A DNA stretch of 15,512 bases from Nitrolancea sp040255925. Its GTDB lineage: Bacteria > Chloroflexota > Chloroflexia > Thermomicrobiales > Thermomicrobiaceae. Where the stretch lies: the NCBI GenBank assembly GCA_040255925.1, contig JBDZVX010000057.1, positions 1 through 15,512 of the forward strand, read 5' to 3'. The notes below the pieces were generated by a model, which was given only the letters and a program-made list of their open reading frames with translations, was not told the origin of the DNA and ran no database searches. Positions 6,048 to 13,215 of the stretch are shown one piece after another. Each line of letters begins with the position of its first letter. The stretch's first letter is position 1. The translations under genes and the position numbers were made by a program.

Positions 6048-8760
6048 CTCCCGGAGGAGCCAACTCACTCTCATGACCGGCCAGTACCGGTACCAGAGCC
6101 GTCACCGTGGTCCCTCGACCGATCCAGCTCTCGATAGTGCAACGGCCGCCAAGCAGCGCGACGCGTTCTTGCATTCCCGGCAAGCCCACCCGCTCCCCGG
6201 CTCCTCCCCCGGATTGCACGGCGGCGCGGTCGAATCCACGGCCGGCATCCCGGATTTCCAGCCGAATCACCCGCCCGACGCGCTCGAGCACCACGCGCGC
6301 CTCGGTGGTTCGCGCGTGCTTGCGTACGTTGGTCAGCGCCTCCTGTGCCACCCGGAACAACGCGGTTTCCACGGCCGGTGGGAGACGATCATCACCGATC
6401 GTCACCTGGTAGCCGATCTGCCACCCTTGGGCTTGCAACTCCTCAATTTGAAGCCGGATAGCGGCCGCCAGGCCGAAGTCATCCAGGGTGGTCGGCCGCA
6501 GGTTAGCCACCACCCGCCGAGTTTCCCGGACGGTCCGTTGAGCCAACTCGACGGCACGGTCAAGTTGCTCCCTAGCCTCTGGGGATCGCGGACGATGATA
6601 ACGAGAATAGGCTTGCAGGTGCTGATGGGCGCTGGCCGCGATTTGGGCCAGTTCATCATGCACCTCGTAGGCCACTCGTCGTCGCTCCTCTTCTTGCGCG
6701 ACCAAAAGGCGGCCAACAAGATCCTGAAGCTGCCGCTCTCGTTCAAGCAGTTGCTGGTAGAGACCCGTATTATCGATCGCCAACGCCACGCGGTCAGCCA
6801 AATCCTGCAGAAAACCTTGATCCTCCAGGGTATACGACGCCCCATCCTGGTCCCGGGCACTGAACAAGGTACCGATCACCCGGCCTCGCACCCGAAGCGG
6901 CACGGCGAGGATACTCTTGACACCGTAGCGCTCAACAAAGGCCCAGTATGCGGGGATGGCGAGCTCCTTGATTTCCGCCGGATCGACATCCGGGATCAGG
7001 AGTGGCTGGCCACTTCGAATGACCAATCCGTTAAGACCCTCGTCACTGCGTTGAATCAGCCCGGTCATGAGCGATCGCAGGTAGGCCAGAGCTTCCGGAT
7101 CACGATGATAAAAGGAATGTTGAGAAAACACACTTCGGTCCTCCGAGAGTAGGAGGACCGAGCAATGATCACCGATCAGATGCGCAACGTGCTGGGCAAT
7201 GGTATTCATGAGGGAAGGGAAGTCCAGCCCTGCCTCGGCGAAAAGCCTGGATGCCTCGGAAAGGGCCTCAACCCGCGCCGCAGCCTGGCGGCTCCGCTCT
7301 GCCGCCAACTGCGCCTCCCGGTAGAGCCAGGCGTTATCAACGGCAAGCGCCGCCCTCCGTGTGAGATCCTCCGCGAGCGCTAGATCCGCCGGTCCGTAAT
7401 GGCGCCCGGATTCAGCCATGGCGAATACGACCACACCGAAAGCACGCCCCCGTGCGATGAGCGGCACAATCATCATCGATTTCAGATTCAACTGCCGGAG
7501 CGTCGCAAGATGCTGGTTATCGCGGACGTGATCGATCAAGTCCTGATCGGCGACACGAAAAAGATACTGCGGTTGTCCGGTCTCCAGGACAGACAGAACC
7601 GAGTTAACCGACGATCCTGACGGGATCCAATCGCAAGATGGCAATTCACCGATCAATGAGAGCTTCGCCGGATCGGAATGGGCGACGGAAACACGTTGGA
7701 GCGTTCCATCTTCGTGACGGACGCAGGTGATGCACCAGTCGGCGAGCGTTGGCACGATAAGCTGCGCTACGTTCTCCAGCGTCGCCTCGTAATCCAGCGA
7801 GGCGGCGAGGACCTCGCTCGCTTTGGTGAGGAAACGTTGGGTTTCCTCCTCACGGACTCGTTGGGTGACATCGGTCTGCAACCCCACGAAGTTGATCAGG
7901 TCACCCTCGGCGTCATGGACCGGGCTGATCGTGAGATCACTCCAGAACGCCGTCCCATCCTTCCGGAAACCATGCAGTACACCGGAGAAGGGGTGTCTCC
8001 GCGCCATCGCGAGGTCGATCGCATCCAGCATCGATTGATCCGCCCCAGAGCCTTGCGGCAAGCGCCAGTTCCTGCCAAGCACCTCTTCGGTCGAATAGCC
8101 TGTAATGGCGAGGAACGCGGGATTCACGAAAATAATCGGATTGCCCGGGAGCTCCGGGTCGATAATGAACACCCCGGTTGTGACGTTGGTGATCGCCGAG
8201 GCAAGCCGGTTGTTCTCACGGGCCACCCGGCTCAGGGTGTCCAGGGTCCGGGCACGCTCGATCGCGTAGTACATGCTCCGGACGAGGAGATTACTGTCGA
8301 ACGTCCCCTTCACAAGGTAATCTTGAGCGCCCATCCGCACCGCGCTGATGCCCAGCTCCTCATCGTGGTTCCCGGTGAGCACAATGATCGGAATCGTCGG
8401 TGATGCGGTATGGGCGCGGATGAGCGTCTGTAGCCCGATGCTGTCGGGCAACCCAAGATCGAGCAACACCAGATCAAATACGCTGGACTCGAAGTGTCTC
8501 AGCCCGTCACGGAGCCGGTCACAACGGACCAGTTCAAACCGATGGGCATTCGATCCCGCCAGCGCCTCGCGAACCAGCCGGGCGTCACCTGGATTGTCCT
8601 CCACCAGCAGGATCCGCAAGGGACTCTCTCCCCTCCGATCCACTGGCGCCGATGGCAGGACTACGTTCCGGTCTGCATCCTCCATCACGCCGACCACATC
8701 TCTAAAACCCCGTTTGGCGAGGTCATCAAAAGCGGACCTTCCCGACGGTGTCCGGATCAT
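6034..8760 (-). CDS. Hybrid sensor histidine kinase: receiver - LOV-like PAS - GAF - GAF - HisKA_3/HATPase
   Basis: 908-residue soluble signalling protein with no membrane segment. Domains: a CheY-like receiver at 48-165 (acid pair E54/D55 in VEDNPGD, phospho-acceptor D101 in LLDLGLPD, T129, K151); a PAS domain at 186-300 with LOV-type sequence (NPIIFVNPAF, GYSTEEVLGRN, FRKDGTAFW, FVGLQTDVT) but Trp232 where LOV has its photoactive Cys; GAF domains at about 310-480 and 497-668; a NarL-type dimerisation/phospho-acceptor helix with H701 (YEVHDELAQ); and an ATPase domain with N-box QEALTNVRKHA (806-816), DAGRGFD and GLPGMQERV. HisKA_3 kinases usually phosphorylate LuxR-type regulators; none is nearby. 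The ATG lies 9 nt after the stop of the receiver gene with AGGA 7 nt upstream, so it is the last gene of the operon. Its 3' end overlaps hisD by 14 bp. Ligands of the PAS and GAF domains are unknown. Confidence 0.92.
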   Translation of the reverse strand: MIRTPSGRSAFDDLAKRGFRDVVGVMEDADRNVVLPSAPVDRRGESPLRILLVEDNPGDARLVREALAGSNAHRFELVRCDRLRDGLRHFESSVFDLVLLDLGLPDSIGLQTLIRAHTASPTIPIIVLTGNHDEELGISAVRMGAQDYLVKGTFDSNLLVRSMYYAIERARTLDTLSRVARENNRLASAITNVTTGVFIIDPELPGNPIIFVNPAFLAITGYSTEEVLGRNWRLPQGSGADQSMLDAIDLAMARRHPFSGVLHGFRKDGTAFWSDLTISPVHDAEGDLINFVGLQTDVTQRVREEETQRFLTKASEVLAASLDYEATLENVAQLIVPTLADWCITCVRHEDGTLQRVSVAHSDPAKLSLIGELPSCDWIPSGSSVNSVLSVLETGQPQYLFRVADQDLIDHVRDNQHLATLRQLNLKSMMIVPLIARGRAFGVVVFAMAESGRHYGPADLALAEDLTRRAALAVDNAWLYREAQLAAERSRQAAARVEALSEASRLFAEAGLDFPSLMNTIAQHVAHLIGDHCSVLLLSEDRSVFSQHSFYHRDPEALAYLRSLMTGLIQRSDEGLNGLVIRSGQPLLIPDVDPAEIKELAIPAYWAFVERYGVKSILAVPLRVRGRVIGTLFSARDQDGASYTLEDQGFLQDLADRVALAIDNTGLYQQLLERERQLQDLVGRLLVAQEEERRRVAYEVHDELAQIAASAHQHLQAYSRYHRPRSPEAREQLDRAVELAQRTVRETRRVVANLRPTTLDDFGLAAAIRLQIEELQAQGWQIGYQVTIGDDRLPPAVETALFRVAQEALTNVRKHARTTEARVVLERVGRVIRLEIRDAGRGFDRAAVQSGGGAGERVGLPGMQERVALLGGRCTIESWIGRGTTVTALVPVLAGHESELAPPGVSPA

Positions 8761-8769
8761 AGCGCATTC

Positions 8770-9213
8770 CTAATCCGGTGGCAGCTTCACGATCGTCACC
8801 CAGAAATCTTCAATCGTCTGAATGACTTTCAGGAACTGCTCCAGATCTACCGGCTTAACGATGTAACAGTTCGCGTGGTGGTCGTAGCTCCGGAGGATGT
8901 CCTGCTCGGCAACGGATGTCGTCAGGATCACGACCGGAATCCGTTTCAATTCCTCATCGGACTTGATCTCGCTGAGTACGTCGATGCCATTCTTCTTAGG
9001 TAGATTCAAATCAAGCAGAATGATATCCGGGCGAGGTGAGTCGGCGAATTTGCCCTCCCGCCGCAGGAAGGCCATACCCTCGACTCCATCCGTAGCCACA
9101 TACAGGTTGTTTCGGATCTTGCCCTCTCGGAACGCTTCACGCGTTAGGCGAACATCGCCCGGATTATCCTCGACGAGCAGCACCTCTACGGCCCGGCCGT
9201 TTGGATTGATCAT
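8770..9213 (-). CDS. Stand-alone response regulator receiver (Rcp/CheY-like)
   Basis: 147 residues forming only a receiver domain, with no output domain. The acid pair is E15/D16 (LLVEDNPGD), the phospho-acceptor is D68 (ILLDLNLPKKNG), the switch threonines are T98/T99 (VILTTS) and the lysine is K120 (YIVKPVD). The VEDNPGD start and LPKKNG segment are typical of the small Rcp1-type receivers that pair with phytochrome-like and multi-PAS histidine kinases. Its ATG overlaps the stop of the upstream kinase (ATGA) and has GGAGG at 9221-9225, 7 nt away, so the two are translationally coupled and probably cognate (inference). The next kinase starts 9 nt after its stop and carries a related receiver at its N-terminus. 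It may act as a diffusible phosphate shuttle or sink between the two kinases, or bind an unlinked partner. Confidence 0.95.
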   Translation of the reverse strand: MINPNGRAVEVLLVEDNPGDVRLTREAFREGKIRNNLYVATDGVEGMAFLRREGKFADSPRPDIILLDLNLPKKNGIDVLSEIKSDEELKRIPVVILTTSVAEQDILRSYDHHANCYIVKPVDLEQFLKVIQTIEDFWVTIVKLPPD

Positions 9214-12200
9214 TCCTTATCCTCCGTTACCCCAGGTAGGGCAAAGAAAAAGGTCGTGCCTTGTCCAGGCTCCGACTCTACCCAGATTCGCCCCCCATGC
9301 CGCTCCACGATCTTCTTGCAGATCGCTAACCCAATTCCTGTCCCAGGATACTCAACGCGTGTATGCAGACGCTGGAAGATCACAAAAACCTGCTCCGCGT
9401 ACTGCGGATCGATCCCAATACCGTTATCGCGGATGGAAAAGATCCATTCTTTTCCCGCCGGCTCAGCCCGGATCTGGACCCTCGGAACCCGGTCTCCCCG
9501 GAACTTCATGGCATTACTCAGGAGATTCTGAAACAGTTGCACAAGCTGCGCGTCATCGCCCATCACCGAAGGCAACGGTTCACGGACGACTTCCGCACCG
9601 CTTTCCTCGATCGCCGTCTGGAGATTGTCAAGTGCCCGGTCCAACGCTGCGTCACTCGCGGTCGGCACCGGGAGATTCCCGCGCGTCCCGACTCGCGAAT
9701 AAGCGAGCAGGTCGTTGATCAGAACCTGCATCCGGGACGCGCCATCGACGGCATAAGATATGAATTCATCGGCATCGTCATCAAGCTTACCCCGGTATCG
9801 CCTGGCCAGGAGCTGGGTAAAGCTCGACACCATCCGAAGCGGCTCCTGCAAGTCGTGGGACGCCACGTACGCGAACTGCGCCAGCTCGCGGTTCGATCGA
9901 GCTAGATCCGCCGCTCGTTCCGCAAGCGACTCTTCCGCCTGTTTACGTACGATGAATTGCCCGATCTGGTTTCCCAGTGCGGTGACTGTTTGGATCAGTT
10001 CCTCGTCGGGCGGCGGTGCCTGGCGAGTGAGGATCTCAATGACACCGAGCACCCCACGTTCACCCCGGATCGGGAAGCCGAAGGCCCCATGTAAGCCCTC
10101 CCGTACCGCGACGCGCAGCCGCGGAAAGTTCTGATCCCGGAGAACATCGGCAACCCAGACCGGCTCCCCGGCCGTCAGAACCCGGCCGGGGAGCCCAACG
10201 CCAGGCTGGAGGACGGTTCGCTTGCTGACCGTCTCGAATTCCGTCACGCCGAGTGACGGGATATGCCAAGTGGCAAAGCAATGGAGCCGGTTATCCTGCG
10301 GGTCTACGATCCACAGCGCGCCCACTGCCCAATCAAGCGCCTCGACAACAGCCTGCAATATCCGTTGAGCAGCTTCATCGATCGATGGCGCGTTCACCAG
10401 AGCCCGGCTGACGGAATATTGTACGTCTAGACGCCGTTCGGACCGCTTCCGTTCGGTAATGTCCTGGACCAGACTGACCAGTGCCTTCGGCCTCCCATCA
10501 GCGTTCCAGACCACTGAGGTACTCACTAGGACCGTGGCAATGGATCCGTTTTTCCGGACGTACCGCTTCTCCACCGCGAAGCGCGTCGACTCGCCGGCGA
10601 GCAGACGCTGATGGACCTCAGCACCCATGGCACGGTCGTTCGGGTGAGTAATCGAATGGATATCGGTACGGAGCAACTCCAACTCATCGTAGCCGGTGAT
10701 CTCACAGTAGGCCCGGTTGACTTCAAGCAATTTCCCATCGGGCGTCATCATGACTTGCCCAACCGCGGCATACGATGCGCGCAAGCGGTCTTCACTCGCC
10801 TGCAGTGCTTCCTCCAAGCGCTTGTGTTCGGAGATATCCTCGATCATTTCGATGCTAAACTGGGGCTCACCACCGGCACCGCGAACCAGCGAGATAGTCA
10901 GCCGCAGCCAAACGACCTGGCCGCCTTTCCGGATATAACGCTTCACAGCTTGATAGTAATCGCGTTTCCCTTCGACGAGTGCCGTGAAGCGATTCGCGGC
11001 CGAGTCTCGGTCATCCGGATGGGTGACTTGACCACGGGTTAAATGTCGCAGCTCGTCGGGCCTGTAACCGAGCATGTTCTGGAATACCGGATTGGTCTCG
11101 ATGTATCGTCCTTCCAAATTGACGAGGGCGATTCCGATGGCAGCCGACGAAAACATTGACCGGAAGCGGGCTTCACTCTCCCGGAGCGCGTCTTCAGCCA
11201 TGCGCCGTTCGAAGTAGGACGCTAACATCGAGCAAACCGAATCGAGCAAATGACGCTCTTCGGCGAGGAACGGCCCTTCGCTCTCCTCGGGCCGCTCCTC
11301 CAGATAGACGATCTCAACCGAGACCGGGTGGCCTCCGGGCGTCGACACGGCTCCTTCTAGCCGCCATGGGGTCCGGCGGAAATTCGGTGTCTGATACTCC
11401 GCCGATTGAGACGAGATCCGGACCCCAGTAATATCTGGATACTGCCAGGACGCGGTGAGGATCGTCGCGACACCCTTCAACGTTTTATATAGCGGCTGCT
11501 CGAACTGCAGTACCTGCGCGATGTCGTGCAGGGCGGTCAGCTCTTTGATCCGCTCCCTGAGCTGAGAGGTAAGCTGCACCCGCTCCGCCTGGGCCTGCTG
11601 CCGTTCAAAGCACAACCTCAGCCTACCGGCGACCCAGTTGATGAGGTCGCGCTCCTCGGCCAAAAATGGTCCTTCTACCTCCTCCGGCCGCTCCTCCAGG
11701 TAGACCACCTCGACACACCCGAGTTTGCCGTCCGGCAGGGTAAAGGTCGCGTCTTGCTTCCAAGGGGTTTCGCGAAACGTGGGGCTGGACCATTCCTCCG
11801 AATCAAATACGACTCGCACCGCGGTGATCTCTGGGTACTGCCAGGCATCTTTCAGGATCGGAGCTACGGCCTGCAGGACCTCCGACGTGGTCAGTTCCTC
11901 GGACTGCATCACCCGGGCAACGCCATGCATGGCAGTCAACTCTTTGACCCGTTCGCTAAGACGATGGGTGAGTTGCGCCCGTTCCGCCTCTTCCTGTTTG
12001 CGTTTGGTGATGTCGGTCGATACCGTAACAATACCGATCACAACACCCCGCTCATCACGGATGGGAGAAGCTTTAAGCCGGGCAGGGAACGTTTGGCCAT
12101 CACGGCGACGGACGAGCAAGTCGCCGGACCAGCGCTCACCAGTCCGTGACTTGCCGAGTATCTCTACCACTAGGTCACGTGGGAATCCTGCTGGGAGGAG

Positions 12201-12365
12201 TTCGAAAAGATGACGGCCAACGATGTCGCCGGCAGGCCAGCCAAAGAGTTGTTCCGCCCCGTAGTTCCAGAGGGTGACAACCCCATCCAGATCGGTAGCG
12301 ATGACCGCCTCCGCTACCGCATCCAGCAGATATTTTTGGAACTCCAAATTCTGCTCCGTCTGCAT
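9210..12365 (-). CDS. Multi-sensor histidine kinase: PAS - duplicated GAF-like module - PAS - PAS - GAF - HisKA/HATPase
   Basis: 1051-residue cytosolic sensor kinase without a transmembrane segment. PAS1 spans about 8-122 (ends VSTDITKRK). Two copies of a ~120-residue module lie at about 137-256 and 270-388. PAS2 is at 398-516 and PAS3 at 525-640 (each with HP-[DN]DR and PAC-type ends), and a GAF domain at 648-806. The HisKA helix carries H837 in YVASHDLQEPLRM, the form seen in phytochrome-like kinases. The HATPase domain has NLLSNAMKF (N-box, 947-955), RDNGIGID (979-986), GTGIGLAICKKIV and GQGTTFFF. A TAG codon lies just four to six bases upstream of the ATG, so no longer start exists; the ribosome site is weak (GAGGT ~17 nt away). 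It is the first gene of the kinase-receiver-kinase operon, with a 4-bp overlap into the receiver. The signals sensed are not evident. Confidence 0.94.
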   Translation of the reverse strand: MQTEQNLEFQKYLLDAVAEAVIATDLDGVVTLWNYGAEQLFGWPAGDIVGRHLFELLPAGFPRDLVVEILGKSRTGERWSGDLLVRRRDGQTFPARLKASPIRDERGVVIGIVTVSTDITKRKQEEAERAQLTHRLSERVKELTAMHGVARVMQSEELTTSEVLQAVAPILKDAWQYPEITAVRVVFDSEEWSSPTFRETPWKQDATFTLPDGKLGCVEVVYLEERPEEVEGPFLAEERDLINWVAGRLRLCFERQQAQAERVQLTSQLRERIKELTALHDIAQVLQFEQPLYKTLKGVATILTASWQYPDITGVRISSQSAEYQTPNFRRTPWRLEGAVSTPGGHPVSVEIVYLEERPEESEGPFLAEERHLLDSVCSMLASYFERRMAEDALRESEARFRSMFSSAAIGIALVNLEGRYIETNPVFQNMLGYRPDELRHLTRGQVTHPDDRDSAANRFTALVEGKRDYYQAVKRYIRKGGQVVWLRLTISLVRGAGGEPQFSIEMIEDISEHKRLEEALQASEDRLRASYAAVGQVMMTPDGKLLEVNRAYCEITGYDELELLRTDIHSITHPNDRAMGAEVHQRLLAGESTRFAVEKRYVRKNGSIATVLVSTSVVWNADGRPKALVSLVQDITERKRSERRLDVQYSVSRALVNAPSIDEAAQRILQAVVEALDWAVGALWIVDPQDNRLHCFATWHIPSLGVTEFETVSKRTVLQPGVGLPGRVLTAGEPVWVADVLRDQNFPRLRVAVREGLHGAFGFPIRGERGVLGVIEILTRQAPPPDEELIQTVTALGNQIGQFIVRKQAEESLAERAADLARSNRELAQFAYVASHDLQEPLRMVSSFTQLLARRYRGKLDDDADEFISYAVDGASRMQVLINDLLAYSRVGTRGNLPVPTASDAALDRALDNLQTAIEESGAEVVREPLPSVMGDDAQLVQLFQNLLSNAMKFRGDRVPRVQIRAEPAGKEWIFSIRDNGIGIDPQYAEQVFVIFQRLHTRVEYPGTGIGLAICKKIVERHGGRIWVESEPGQGTTFFFALPGVTEDKE
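11202..11957 (-). repeat. Tandem duplication of a ~120-residue sensor module inside the large kinase
   Basis: Two in-frame copies, residues about 137-256 (bases 11598-11957) and 270-388 (11202-11558), share an ordered motif series: ER[VI]KELTA[ML]H, then WQYP[ED]IT, then F...TPW, then VE[VI]VYLEERPEE followed by EGPFLAEER, ending in a helix before [CY]FER. A short Gln/Arg-rich linker with RVQLTSQL separates them. The copies differ at many positions, so the duplication is old, and the LEERPEE/EGPFLAEER segment is the best kept. Length and placement (coiled helix, beta core, helix) fit a GAF-like fold, but the sequence is not a textbook GAF and no Pfam name is recognised for it. Confidence 0.8.
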
Positions 12366-12475
12366 GGGCTACGTTATCAACACCTCGAACCGATGTACGA
12401 ATGCGAAATCCGTGTCGGCTGGGATAAGCCCCAGGTTCCTGCTCCGGACTTACCAGCGCGGTGGCCACGCGACAC

Positions 12476-12503
12476 GGCGCCGGACCCGAAGGTACCAGGC
12501 GCC
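12476..12503 (-). other. Stable RNA hairpin with C(UUCG)G loop in the predicted leader of the kinase operon
   Basis: Read on the minus strand, GGCGCC (12503-12498), GG and ACC pair with GGT, CC and GGCGCC (12481-12476). That gives 11 base pairs with two single U bulges on the 5' arm, closed by a UUCG tetraloop on a C-G pair, one of the most stable RNA loops. It lies between the candidate promoter and the kinase ATG and about 110 bases from the start codon. No T-tract follows, so it does not look like an intrinsic terminator. It could be a leader structure or a stabilising/processing site. Confidence 0.45.
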
Positions 12504-12555
12504 CTACAGTTCTGCACATGTCATGAGTCTCAATTCACCAGCCGATTTGCAAGGA

Positions 12556-12584
12556 GTGATATCACGTGGCGGCGCATTGGTCAA
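12556..12584 (-). promoter_or_regulatory. Candidate sigma70-type promoter for the kinase-receiver-kinase operon
   Basis: On the minus strand, TTGACC (12584-12579; 5/6 to TTGACA) is separated by exactly 17 bases from TATCAC (12561-12556; 4/6 to TATAAT). It sits in the 268-bp gap between ruvA and the large kinase gene. A start near 12549 would leave a leader of about 180 bases containing the UUCG hairpin. The rest of the gap shows no gene and no clear terminator for ruvA. Support is by consensus match only. Confidence 0.42.
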
Positions 12585-12633
12585 TGCCATGATTCATCGT
12601 TCCGCGACCGCTCCAGACCGTGCCAAGACACGA

Positions 12634-13215
12634 TCAGGAGCGAGCCATCGCCTGCAACGCGGCAAAGATGCGCTCTTCCACGGTCTGCCCATCGCTGCGT
12701 TCAAGACCGGCCAGCGCGTCACGCGCCTCGGCGGCCGAGTAGCCAAGCGCCTGCAGCGCCTCAAGCGCCTCGTTGTCCGCTCCAGTGAGACTCGTCCGGC
12801 CTGCAGCCGCCGGTTCCGGAAGCTTCCCCCGCAGGTCGAAAATGATCCGCTGCGCGGTCTTCTTGCCGATCCCCGGCAGGCGGCTCAGCATCGTGATATC
12901 TTCAGCGGCGATCGCCCCTTGAATCGCCTCGGGCCGGGCGGCCGAGAGGATACCCAGCGCGACCTTTGGACCGATGCCGCTCACCGAGAGTAATAGCTCG
13001 AAAAGCTGCAACTCCTCCGGCGACGTGAAGCCGTAAAGGGTGAGTTGATCCTCCCGGACGTACAGGTGCGTCGCCAGTTCGATTTCAGCGCCGGCGTCAG
13101 CCAAGTCGGCGATCGTAGTTTGCGAAGTGAGCACTCGCAGGATGATCCCGTGGACATCCACGAGCACCGCCCCCGGAGCCTTCCGGACGATCCGGCCCCG
13201 AATGCCGCTAATCAC
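12634..13215 (-). CDS. ruvA: Holliday junction branch migration complex subunit RuvA
   Basis: RuvA tetramers bind Holliday junctions and load the RuvB motor in recombination repair. 193 residues from GTG 13215, near the usual ~200. Domain I is an OB fold (1-62: MISGIRGRIV, then THLYVREDQLTLYGF). Domain II has two helix-hairpin-helix motifs, LLLSVSGIGPKVALGIL (74-90) and LSRLPGIGKKTAQRI (110-124), followed by DLRGKL. After a flexible linker, domain III (about 147-193: EALEALQALGYSAAEA, EERIFAALQ) contacts RuvB. The GTG at 13215 is preferred over the GTG at 13224: it gives the family's usual MIxxxRG start and has an AAGGGGG 8 nt upstream, whereas that sequence overlaps the earlier codon. It overlaps the preceding amidohydrolase by 8 bp (coupled). 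ruvB and ruvC are not adjacent, so the ruv genes are split or lie elsewhere. Confidence 0.95.
   Translation of the reverse strand: MISGIRGRIVRKAPGAVLVDVHGIILRVLTSQTTIADLADAGAEIELATHLYVREDQLTLYGFTSPEELQLFELLLSVSGIGPKVALGILSAARPEAIQGAIAAEDITMLSRLPGIGKKTAQRIIFDLRGKLPEPAAAGRTSLTGADNEALEALQALGYSAAEARDALAGLERSDGQTVEERIFAALQAMARS

Noticed and set aside
6073..7152. Long plus-strand open frame (359 codons) opposite the hybrid kinase
   Set aside because: It lies wholly antisense to the GAF, HisKA_3 and ATPase domains, whose motifs are clear. Its translation has no recognisable domain, and open antisense frames are expected in GC-rich DNA.
12175..12519. Minus-strand frame of 114 codons crossing the kinase start and the leader
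   Set aside because: It overlaps the PAS1 coding region in another frame, has no domain, and its only unique part is the structured leader.
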